NCBI GenBank assembly: GCA_030849805.1
Contig: JASANZ010002087.1
Span: 1-43,946, forward strand
Reading direction: 5' to 3'
From: Sergeia podlipaevii
Taxonomy: Eukaryota; Euglenozoa; Kinetoplastea; Trypanosomatida; Trypanosomatidae
Length of the DNA: 43,946 bases
Below are positions 39,101 through 43,946 of this stretch, in pieces (within the stretch, counting starts at the first letter, position 1; every line of letters begins with the position of its first letter). Under the pieces are notes generated by a model. That model was not told where the DNA came from, did no database searches, and saw nothing but the letters and a program-made list of their open reading frames with translations. Made by a program: the position numbers and the translations under genes.

Positions 39101-42100
39101 TTACTTTACCTTAGAAGCAGGGGCCGCGCGGTACGCCACTCTCGACGTTCTTCGCCAACCATTTTGTCTCTGCGTGGACTCACAATACAGCTCTGCCGGA
39201 AGCGCACCGCTTGTTACGTTTGAATCCGTACTCAACTCCTTCCTACTGATGCCGCAGTCAGCGGCTGGTGTAGATTCGGGCATTGAGGCCGGCAAGGGGG
39301 ATGGTTTGGCGGGCGTGCTATGGAGTCGCGCACGCATGCCAGATGCGACAACCCTGATGCTACCGCTTCTCCTTCGTTGTGTCTCGACAGTTATGAATGC
39401 CAGTTCAGCATCGGTGTCAGCTGCCGCTTCCCGGCAGCAACTGATCTGTCTGGTCATTACAAAAGCCATCTCTATTGAGGCCGCGTCCGGCTCGTCGCGG
39501 CTGCGGCCCAATTTTGATGTGGAAGTGTGCGTACGACCGTTGATCTCCATTGTGAACTACAGCGGCGCCATATTACGGGCCAACGTTCTCATTCCACAGC
39601 CCGACTCGAAGCAGCAGCTGATCGATGCATCACCCAGGAGCAGTGCGCAGCCTCAACCGCTTTCTCAACTCTGTTCTCCTGCCCTCAGCGATGGCGAGCA
39701 GTTCGACTGGTATCCCGCTCACGTCTCGGAGGCTGTCTCTGCCCCACACGCGCTGCTCTCTCTTTCTTTCATCACATCGAGTGAGGAGGCGGAGAAGGAG
39801 GGAGGAGAGGCCATTGCCACTCGTGACCCGGTAGACCTCCTCTACGATTCCACGAATACCACCCAATTCGTCGCGGTTGCCTCCCGCGACGGATGTAGAA
39901 GCGGCGCACTTGAGGTGGTGCATGTGGACTGCTGCACTGTCCACGTACGTGCCCTAGCTCTCTTGTGCAACAAGCTGAGCTTTCCGCTATGCCCGCGTGA
40001 CATGACGAATCGAGTGCTGCTTGGCCTCGATCCATCTGCAAGTGGTCGTGGCAGTCTTACGGGCAATGGGGCTCAGCACCCGCTTCTTTTCCCCAGCTCA
40101 CTTCAACGGAAGCAAACTCATGACGCCAAGGGCATAGCCGCAACAACAGTCATCTCGTTACGCGTGAGTGCGGGAGGTCCGCACGCGAAGCTTTCCTCTC
40201 CTTTTTTCTGCAGCGCTCCAACCTTCTCTACGCTACTAAGCAGCGAAGATGAGGGGTGTGTGCGGTACTTTCTGGCATCTCGTCAAGCCTCCATGATTCC
40301 CTTTCCCTTCCCCGCGAGTAGGGACAGATTCAGCGCGCCTAAGTCCACCCTGCTGCAGCGGCAGCCCCTCTCGTTGATTGTCTTTAAAGCACCTTGGATT
40401 GTGCGTAATGATCATCCACGCCTCTCTCTTCACGTGCGTCGCGCTGGTCTGTCTCCGTCAGAGGAAGAAATTACTGTGCCGCCTGGTGAGAGTGTGGATG
40501 TGTGCACGTTCTGCACCGCAGAACCAGAAATTGCACTGAGGTATGGAGATGGCAAAAGCGATGACGCACCGGCATGTTGGTTCGAGTGGACTCTGCCTAT
40601 TCGCCTCACTGAACTGACTGCATCCGCTGGCGTGCCGGTGGTGGTCAAGCACTATGCCGCGGAAGGAAACGATGAGGATAGCGGCCACTACTACCGTGTG
40701 CCGCTTTACTTGACGGAGTGCGTGCCTACGCACTATGGCACGGAAGTCTCTACACGTCGCTTTGCCTGTCTCACCTTCACCGCGACCCCGCACGAGGATC
40801 AGTTCATCATCGCCACAACTCTGACTTCCGGGGTTCCGCTCGTCATCGAGAACCGCACCCCGTATCTTGTTCAGTGCACGGATGCTGCTGCGGGTGCGAC
40901 GTCAGGTAGTAGTGGTCAGCGGCTCGTCGCCGTTGAAGGAATCCCTGTAACGGAGGCGGCGCCGCTCTTGGGCATTCTGGTAAATCCCTTTACAGACTGC
41001 CCTGCGTGTTGGGAAGTCCCTTCTCTCTCACGCCCAGTGCTCGCTCTCACACTCATTCAAGAGACAAGGCAGCAGGAAGATCAAAAGTCACGCCATGGCC
41101 AGAGCAGCAATAGCAAGGGTGGTGGTGCTAGTGACGGTCACACTATAGTGGGGACACGGCAGATCATTGATCTACACAGTGCGGCGACCGCCAAGGAGTC
41201 AGTTCTCATTAGCGGAACTTCACAGCGCGGCGGCCCAGGGACACCCACTTCCAATCGAAGCGTTGTCTTTGCCCTTGTGACGCTAGATGCGGAGCTGCGT
41301 CGCTATCACGTTACTCTCACTCAGGACCGCGCACTGGAAGGCAATCAGCTTTATCAGCCGCGGTACATCGCTCATATGGAGATGGCGTTGCATAATTGTG
41401 CTATTTATCTTGCAAGTCCATGCGTGCCGCGCGCGGAAACGCGGCTTGCACAAGTTCCTTTGCTTTCCATTGCCAAGGCGGGCCATCTTGCACAACTACA
41501 CGGTGAAGGAGGCAGCGTTGGAGTCGCAGGTGAGGGCGATGAAGATGCCGACATGAACTTTGTTGCGACTCTTAAGCGCCTCGAGCCTGACGTCCTCCTT
41601 CTGCGTGTTAGCGATTGCTACGCGGCCACACTGATAAACGATAGGCATATCATCGCCGAGGCACAGGCTGGCAGCATCGAGGTGCTAGACTGCACGTCGC
41701 CAGCACCTGTGTACCCCACGGTGCTGCACCTCAATGCACTACGTCCCGACGCTAGAAGCACCGAGTCAGCTTCAGGCGCTGATACGGTAGCAACAGGGAC
41801 ACCCTGTCTTTTAGGGAAAGTTCACATACTGCGCAGGCACCATCGTATGCAAAGTGGCACATACACTCACCGCAAGTACGTTGTGAGTATCCCTTCTTAC
41901 GCCTATGCCAAAGAGCAGTTCATCTCGCAGCAGCAGCAGCAGCAGCATCAACTGGTCACAACACCAGTGGAGGAACTCGCGCTACACGTTGGCGCTATCA
42001 CAATTCAGCTCCACGACAACTTCCTGTACACACTGAGAAAGGCGGTGGAGTGTAGCCTTGAGGTGGCACACTCAGAAGGCATTTTTTTGACGAGCAACCG

Positions 42101-43760
42101 GCATCGTAGCAGCATGCCGATGACTCCCGCAAAAACCCAGCCGCTAGGAAGGAAGCAGCACGAGATCTCCAAGGGGCACCAACAGTCAGCAAGTGCGCAA
42201 CGCGACTTCTTCATTTCACATTTGTACGTCTCTCGCATCGAACTCACCCTCACCCTCACGAGGCGCAGCGACGGCTGCTACAATCCTTTTGAAGGCATTC
42301 CACTCGGTGCCGGCCTTATATTCTCTTCTGTAGAACAGGCGCCACTTGTTCTCAGCGAGATACGTCGCCGCGATGTGTCGCAGCAGCAGCCGCATGCCGG
42401 GCATCTTTTAACCGCTCTCGCCACCGAAGTTGGCCCCACTTACCGCACTCAACTCTTGATGCAAACGTACAAGCTCGTGGGCTCTCTCGAGGCACTTGGT
42501 AACCCACTTGCCCTTATTAGCGGCTGGAGCCGCGGCTTCCGCTCCCTCGCCAGGGGCGCCGCAGAACTGCGGCCTCTGGAAGGCACACGCGACTTCTTCC
42601 GCACGACCACGTCCTCTACGCTGCACTCACTGGGGCTGTTGTCTCGTCTGGGCGGTCGTACTGCGGCCTCGCTTTCGTGCGTATCTGGCACTACCGCCGT
42701 GGCATCCCCCACGAGTACAAATCCTGGTGGCGCCGGCTCAGAAGGGATTGTGCGAGGCGTGGCGTCTGGTATTGCCAGCGGCGTAGGTGGGGTGTTCACA
42801 CAGCCGGTCGCTGGCGCAAACAGTGCCGGAGTGTCTGGCTTTGTGCGTGGTATGGCGACGGGCGTTTTTGGTCTAGTCGGGCGACCGGTTGCCGGCCTTC
42901 TCAATGGTGTAGGCACTACTGCTGAATCGTATGCCCAGGCGTTGCAGGGGCAAATCGCCGCGACAGCCAGGAAGGAGTCTGTCGCATGCTCGGTAACGCC
43001 AGTTGGCTCAGCTGTGGCTATGCCTTCCGCGCTGGCAGGACGGAACTTCATCGCTCCCGGATCATTACACGGACGGCAGCTGTCCTCTTCTAGCTCCTCG
43101 ACAGATCTGCCCAATAGTCTCGCTGAGCTTGATGTTCGCCGCTTCATCTCAGCGCGCACATATGCGAAGGTGACTCGTGCGATCGCGAAACGGCAAGCGC
43201 GCTGGTGCTCTGAAAAGGATCTTGCGCGCGCAGTTGTCTCCCAGCTTGGGGTTGGCAACTATGCGCTGTACGCCCCGTTTGAGGCTTTTGCGCTTCATAC
43301 CACGCCTGAGGAGTTCTACAACTGGGCACACATCGCCCTAGATGCGCAGCTCGCCCGCGAACTGCGTCGCTTCCTTGTCGCAAGTGCGGGGGAGTCTCTG
43401 CTCTCACAACTTCAGATAATGGGAGCGTCATCGAACTCATTACGCTCCGCACAGCTCGAAACGCCTTCTGCCTCTAACGAGCCATGGCGTACAAGGCTAA
43501 CTGCAAAGGAGGCTGCAGGGCACGAGCGGGCACGAAATATTAAGGTGACACTCGGAATTGCTGCACTGCTCAAGTACGTGACGCTAGAGCAATTTATAAG
43601 CGTGTGTTCAATCGAACAGGTGAAGGCGCATGTGTCGCCGTCGGACTTTCAGCAGAGATGCGGGCTCTTGCTCGCAAGATATACGTGCATTGCCTACAAT
43701 CGACTCTTATTTGTTGTGGAGGAAGAGGAGCAAGAAAATTACGCTGGCGGACATGTGTAG
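27114..43760 (+). CDS. Giant VPS13/chorein-like bridge lipid-transfer protein
   Basis: A single uninterrupted frame of 5548 residues from ATG 27114 to TAG 43758-43760. The N-terminus is a chorein motif: MLEKQLSAIL, then LGHFICDLNEEQLRISLWSGDLVLRNLQL, typical of VPS13 and ATG2 proteins. The long middle is beta-rich with many Ser/Gln/Gly low-complexity insertions, as expected for a hydrophobic-groove rod broken by lineage-specific loops. Adaptor-binding-type strands with N-x-(L/T)-P-like patterns occur at about 3818 (FSNQLGVPLLLL), 3974 (LLRNELPGRVVDF) and 4575 (LVIENRTPYLVQC). The C-terminal module (about 5040-5300) has the VPS13-C helices and a Gly-rich tract, VRGVASGIASGVGGVF followed by GFVRGMATGVFGLVGRPVAG. 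VPS13 proteins move lipids in bulk between membranes at contact sites. This one is much longer than the usual 3100-4000 residues. Family assignment is firm; the membranes it joins are unknown. Confidence 0.9.
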   Translation: MLEKQLSAILASNLGHFICDLNEEQLRISLWSGDLVLRNLQLQPDIVEQLVPLLMGPGSAGGQGSSSNSNPFNSSGADWGGSNSSRSNYEDLYAEKTDSPAGSSSFTWRSHEVSSSTLLFPFTVVKGVIEKLTISIPWSTLDREPVSVDVCGVEIVLGPLRCRPYDAEEERAREAAMKQQQLMRFERERHTLYGDQRGRSSSGDGSHNHSDTISYRGRKYYDAAATTSVENSESEGSLLSSPLSYMQSLLETIKRNIFVLVNGVSIRYVFDYPGLHPSLAMAASLWVDKISVTTTDDSFEGRFIVDLTMPVCKSIAAEGIKVAVHTAKKHDADAGIRATVMPIHNCAGRFEHFSRAWECTHTLMELDDMHVQVKLTGSSSAARQDNNSNANSSSADTPGGGAHRNSAPLPPHAELLVSLGNTLQSHLTFGAIRDTLALYESLWLGGLASAPYRKFLHLLSSDNSSTGITGAAPTQGSQDLRYTLPQDRSRLSTGHTGAAPFASPSPRTMARRRWAFATICVLDSVRRLRRMGGQHTLQASLVTLGALRRSYCGLWKRYQLVSWLPSLTEEERVELVRIERELTLEQATFFRCLAYAELTCEKEMDTQQKAWIAEVVQRKRGLSAAAAVPTGEKAQKTEVKRGGGRLWAWLRRGGGGAAAAAQGVDESEEKEMSTDAMRKAIAAHVASRLCTALQAEWEAGKLFLAASGLSPTTMTESIDTGNADGGDDGSQQRHSGVAQPPLLPPRHRAYGPQRRLILRVLCRSMRFTLLPAYCTTSATRERRGPRPCDTIFRHMRQRFELELGNVELFINTAQQPRDDRASISFFVREVAMGFSGVFNTPLLRCGDTSSADGSKADGGFSSAREDWLVIKQNATRTCMSVVVAPTTVLLRPLHELSWWAAELHSFLRYLRDQSGDTSSVLTSFTSSGPGTVPGVKAARPLSMRTCIGIPRVALTIRSLELLLPLSAHDFTFEDLRPFTATSTAATLPSPSHSSRAAPASPCKASSSFDISPAGEESPEHEDSAPSLLAAPSTGGGGNSTTSYAERYFLRGTPCIVLTIPMIRASNLCGSERRFVHEEQQQQSCSGTDNNNNSRREEEEEVYVRVGDDLKPVRMMCQRGYDPVRVCWLPHADIFSFPLLELLASTRKIALGVESSLEVSLDPTVLELLNDNYFKPYALHGEESHTHRAQSFITNVCCSGDNWVFASAGEVLLHGDTAVTCAPEDGRYYAELLFSWLKRKEESSWSVQAQREAEASGRASVVGATASTVPFNDTVAFSKWGWQLAAYIRLVRLTVLSKSGEDLVEVELMNPSEFPHASLPYRDAFSVFDAGSHAVELLWDTCSPAASPCVGSGISQNACAGARVLFAPDISITTALGRTLAAMEQLAVRVQRVAPVHQQQQQQQGTSENEGSERWSEAAATVAETEVSSWSITGDRMSFFFVPEAVELLETVVGALKTTNFAPTPWSSSWSDGGSGKTKKQNEKPLALHVALNHMFVQMPVSRNSDEVFSALSADLETIAVGVSRNNVAGLRVTLSGTVVQALRVEEEAYGQDPTYFALVGHSSGIRGEAEQRMKFSLEFHKPARSSSSTGPAPPPSATFAAHGGHVCVYLPFVLQCVSAVRDAPYTTLMEIRHSAVCARGFSKRKQGNLPLYGRRSSETARSSLLRSQQEQERSEFVKGGPPSIVEDAAATTTVGKHKETPMAFTGFFNNVEVFIATDARQPVDVSNDDTFFYLHVGGFDITVSEHRSSAQYPQQQISVRRRVSLRLRDTVYMASTEGTLSPMVPEMQAVIDTAVVLIPQDDLSDYSYVEGGRKDVSILIRLHPHHSAASAPGEGGGGISAVPGIDVLLSPSRTAALTEAVALNLMCPTFSSDTALHTAGASTAPSGAAYGNTLCRDESCYAPETSGHDRQATPPPPAANGRHPPPAVVLMILVPSVRLAIGSADTRVFSMEVAGGARYYRASGGPWARCPVQNMQFRGVRLSELRYAAAVGDEGIRDSTTGSSSIPMFAVNRVGLKLAAIPASDMGGTGRSNCMRIDVVADSPTLHLSEAAAWASIRGCVLTPHVMQGLRARRWRPSNSQSAVDSFPASRGESVSTVATGAEYVPAPAIVAAASAGRALPTGVVLELTGVLRDISILLYDAKASEDGGAGDTKVSKLGAELATLQCPAIRLHCRQLDEGAATIRISASDRISLVAPVGGAAAPSASGSNLSFSANRSGGSVLVPAVAAPLALIQWMEKQRPEDNYIDVNIVRTPRSIAHPSFATPPDLPPPQQYHTTVNVCVARLCVIAHVKPWREAALVLRRELPVLFKALNPLDGQSSLSSVYTAPAQFPDLLQQPQDQEDCRPHVSEGAGRGAVPEVNARLMDFRVLAPPPSVTSITLLPDMGSSLEDAWCLHVSETSVNVQLKPQCQPIPRAKNMADDSQPLFERTVSSVCLSITLSSPQLILCPTVYPLVLPTILLRACFPLQHTLATTVAAEAAVPDGKAQIKEAYRAIDEQLLRMQLHVETRNASALYFSTAHVPKICRLITLVIDAISSGTHGSSSNGNNGQSSRHATPPSSLASSSSSSKNAQQYTIVLSRITLCLTEDTKAMVPWKDALPDCVLGRVRIEDALAVTITRNQPQEETCSASAVSSRMEVEGEEKSNLNIGVALVRQFAVCDGDGSAILYDRDTGVELTAASDGVKSMQQSVAATTNTTNSLSDCAVYVSVDVYAKRVDVLAWVRDIDVNVTDIAIASSRRIIDFSQEVVEHIVDAVRAASKSFSPSATSALSITGDLRSVSLLIENAATVQVRSTHLSLCTNNTVESTSASSASWTLSSFTVGSVSLFAAAAAASQNVDRTLMVHLGNIRISHKNSSHFATPQIPNLRQELQQQQQEKGWEVCVHGCFINNYDAYFFATLMGSVAAVKNSVVRHLAPMVSQKQEQQQDLPRLSMSVVLEEPRLRLYATAATRAISQAGVLCRMTAPEEGYGCLEVAFPTIVAHMTHASADAHATTMKLEAEDGIITFAAVSSIKTNNSGSSHSAELTTLVEKFGVSVVVEVGSQQRTRSVAVRLSEVRLYAPSGSVLEQCAEALTQAALSITRRKRRTLVASAAIAMNYTGDGADDDREEDGGDDLQRSYRLTVQVPLLAMYLCAASEAHDSSSQARVLCGVHVHQLAVELAGGARSQVRLLQISHVESSVGAEMDHRFLVIRAEAPTLPQVSRSPPLSSVRSTPSASSSATLDPSYQVALYLRHERLLIVPEPADALQQFSQKQLVIGRLHAMEVGASPQLLDFLNVKVLSCIAAGVTAARHAPSHSEATFSLPSLPASLAATVRGPIAPSPALIEGLNEWVGRTLYVRGTSLCLDADFILGGRNGARLRFVKTPLRPEKPHPTNVITVRSVNNARLVLSKASSADGTEEPPIVIEDGLTVCVEHTSIVVEPLEGSGIPRDVKDYVLLGDRSLFMVASSSITAVSSKPAQPHSHGNNGAGLQKDQTHRPRVLVNWEVNLSACIKARLCTQHQVITLTADAGGEYSCQRVCDGVLGDVLEYVDERGEFGVSRWALAYNDAVPITMTEGSISATIQQCKSSKKVAQSEKRTSIVAAVQVVLPETRLAISLSQLSLIADMFAQVHLGCAHVGSVLGSRSHRPSFPSTTHRRQVIVGEDGVQPSFELSFTAPCMEVVVFNGFFKRELTLTVSNVALQVRGERGPLLQSSFAGSGTLSVLLCDHPALSLCTSPSLGEHGGVSEPEVSLSPSYVSEEAHASVDASRTPLRTLARLSPELVFERNVVFANGSVGGSSLTASVVCADAEFTIPTAAALRLAGQWQRCMPEVAAEFSFSNQLGVPLLLLSEVSSMEQPVRFCALAPLNFRQQEEGLTKPSSGLFRYGQTQCRLVIGDESKLLAPQQQHGGCGPSGSVPSYQYVRSLGSPVDLSELRRGTVHRVPLGTSAGGLLDAVFRLDSGIVSNMERMKNEKGCGGGSGAIHITTPVLLRNELPGRVVDFAPGSGSGIDSNVYFTLEAGAARYATLDVLRQPFCLCVDSQYSSAGSAPLVTFESVLNSFLLMPQSAAGVDSGIEAGKGDGLAGVLWSRARMPDATTLMLPLLLRCVSTVMNASSASVSAAASRQQLICLVITKAISIEAASGSSRLRPNFDVEVCVRPLISIVNYSGAILRANVLIPQPDSKQQLIDASPRSSAQPQPLSQLCSPALSDGEQFDWYPAHVSEAVSAPHALLSLSFITSSEEAEKEGGEAIATRDPVDLLYDSTNTTQFVAVASRDGCRSGALEVVHVDCCTVHVRALALLCNKLSFPLCPRDMTNRVLLGLDPSASGRGSLTGNGAQHPLLFPSSLQRKQTHDAKGIAATTVISLRVSAGGPHAKLSSPFFCSAPTFSTLLSSEDEGCVRYFLASRQASMIPFPFPASRDRFSAPKSTLLQRQPLSLIVFKAPWIVRNDHPRLSLHVRRAGLSPSEEEITVPPGESVDVCTFCTAEPEIALRYGDGKSDDAPACWFEWTLPIRLTELTASAGVPVVVKHYAAEGNDEDSGHYYRVPLYLTECVPTHYGTEVSTRRFACLTFTATPHEDQFIIATTLTSGVPLVIENRTPYLVQCTDAAAGATSGSSGQRLVAVEGIPVTEAAPLLGILVNPFTDCPACWEVPSLSRPVLALTLIQETRQQEDQKSRHGQSSNSKGGGASDGHTIVGTRQIIDLHSAATAKESVLISGTSQRGGPGTPTSNRSVVFALVTLDAELRRYHVTLTQDRALEGNQLYQPRYIAHMEMALHNCAIYLASPCVPRAETRLAQVPLLSIAKAGHLAQLHGEGGSVGVAGEGDEDADMNFVATLKRLEPDVLLLRVSDCYAATLINDRHIIAEAQAGSIEVLDCTSPAPVYPTVLHLNALRPDARSTESASGADTVATGTPCLLGKVHILRRHHRMQSGTYTHRKYVVSIPSYAYAKEQFISQQQQQQHQLVTTPVEELALHVGAITIQLHDNFLYTLRKAVECSLEVAHSEGIFLTSNRHRSSMPMTPAKTQPLGRKQHEISKGHQQSASAQRDFFISHLYVSRIELTLTLTRRSDGCYNPFEGIPLGAGLIFSSVEQAPLVLSEIRRRDVSQQQPHAGHLLTALATEVGPTYRTQLLMQTYKLVGSLEALGNPLALISGWSRGFRSLARGAAELRPLEGTRDFFRTTTSSTLHSLGLLSRLGGRTAASLSCVSGTTAVASPTSTNPGGAGSEGIVRGVASGIASGVGGVFTQPVAGANSAGVSGFVRGMATGVFGLVGRPVAGLLNGVGTTAESYAQALQGQIAATARKESVACSVTPVGSAVAMPSALAGRNFIAPGSLHGRQLSSSSSSTDLPNSLAELDVRRFISARTYAKVTRAIAKRQARWCSEKDLARAVVSQLGVGNYALYAPFEAFALHTTPEEFYNWAHIALDAQLARELRRFLVASAGESLLSQLQIMGASSNSLRSAQLETPSASNEPWRTRLTAKEAAGHERARNIKVTLGIAALLKYVTLEQFISVCSIEQVKAHVSPSDFQQRCGLLLARYTCIAYNRLLFVVEEEEQENYAGGHV
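31302..31322 (+). repeat. Coding CAG/CAA repeat (seven Gln)
   Basis: Five CAG, one CAA and one CAG codon in frame in the VPS13-like gene (residues about 1397-1403). Likely length-variable between strains. Confidence 0.9.
41928..41945 (+). repeat. Coding (CAG)6 repeat
   Basis: Six pure CAG codons in frame in the VPS13-like gene (residues about 4939-4944), in a loop before the C-terminal module. Confidence 0.9.
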
Positions 43761-43946
43761 CTGCTCAATAAGTGAAACGAAGAACCACTGAGGTTTTTTT
43801 CTTTTGCATCTATACTTCAATTAGTCTCTACAGTTAGCCTTGTCTACATAATGTTATGAATAGTAATACTCTGCGGTAGAGAGAAACGCATGCATCTCTC
43901 GTATTGCACGCACGCATACAAAGAACAAGATGTATTCATATTTCTT
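43761..43946 (+). other. 3' flank of the VPS13-like gene
   Basis: A 186-base AT-rich end of the window, most likely 3' UTR. It has a T7 run and a GCA/CGCA-rich stretch near 43888-43918. Nothing else is recognised. Confidence 0.5.

Noticed and set aside
42449..43258. 269-codon minus-strand frame inside the VPS13-like gene
   Set aside because: It is antisense to a clear VPS13-C region; Arg/Pro/Ala-rich shadow frames are common opposite such coding sequence.

Overview
This window looks like a piece of a trypanosomatid (kinetoplastid protist) nuclear chromosome. All recognisable genes lie on the + strand, are intronless and very long, and are separated by AT-rich spacers full of pyrimidine tracts followed by an AG just upstream of the next start codon. 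That is the layout of a polycistronic unit processed by spliced-leader trans-splicing and polyadenylation. No operon-type ribosome binding sites, tRNAs, rRNAs, CRISPR arrays or insertion sequences were seen. Coding sequence is clearly richer in G+C than the spacers. I cannot name the species; by eye the composition looks less GC-rich than typical Leishmania.

Layout from left to right: (1) 1-668, the 3' end of a gene with a C-terminal PH domain; (2) 669-3619, an unusually long gene-free spacer rich in simple repeats, with one good hairpin; (3) 3620-4144, a small, probably mitochondrial helical protein; (4) 4669-7371, a divergent XRN-type 5'-3' exonuclease-like protein; (5) 8131-11904, one long reading frame for an Arg/Ser-rich, probably cytoskeletal or membrane-associated protein, interrupted by a single in-frame TAA at 8692-8694; (6) 12996-19433, a 2145-residue multi-membrane-span protein with a TPR-like region and a C-terminal PAS domain, resembling the TmcB family of protist receptors; (7) 20882-22408, a probable mitochondrial protein of unknown function; (8) 22916-26107, a Kelch-repeat protein; (9) 27114-43760, a 5548-residue VPS13/chorein-like bridge lipid-transfer protein; then a short 3' flank.

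The genes do not form a functional pathway. As is normal in these organisms, they share transcription but not purpose, and each is probably controlled through its untranslated regions. The points most worth a second look are the in-frame TAA in gene 5, set within a repeated motif; the tandem 11-residue amphipathic repeat at the same protein's N-terminus; the TmcB-like PAS receptor with four predicted non-cytosolic modules; and the XRN-like protein that lacks one catalytic aspartate.
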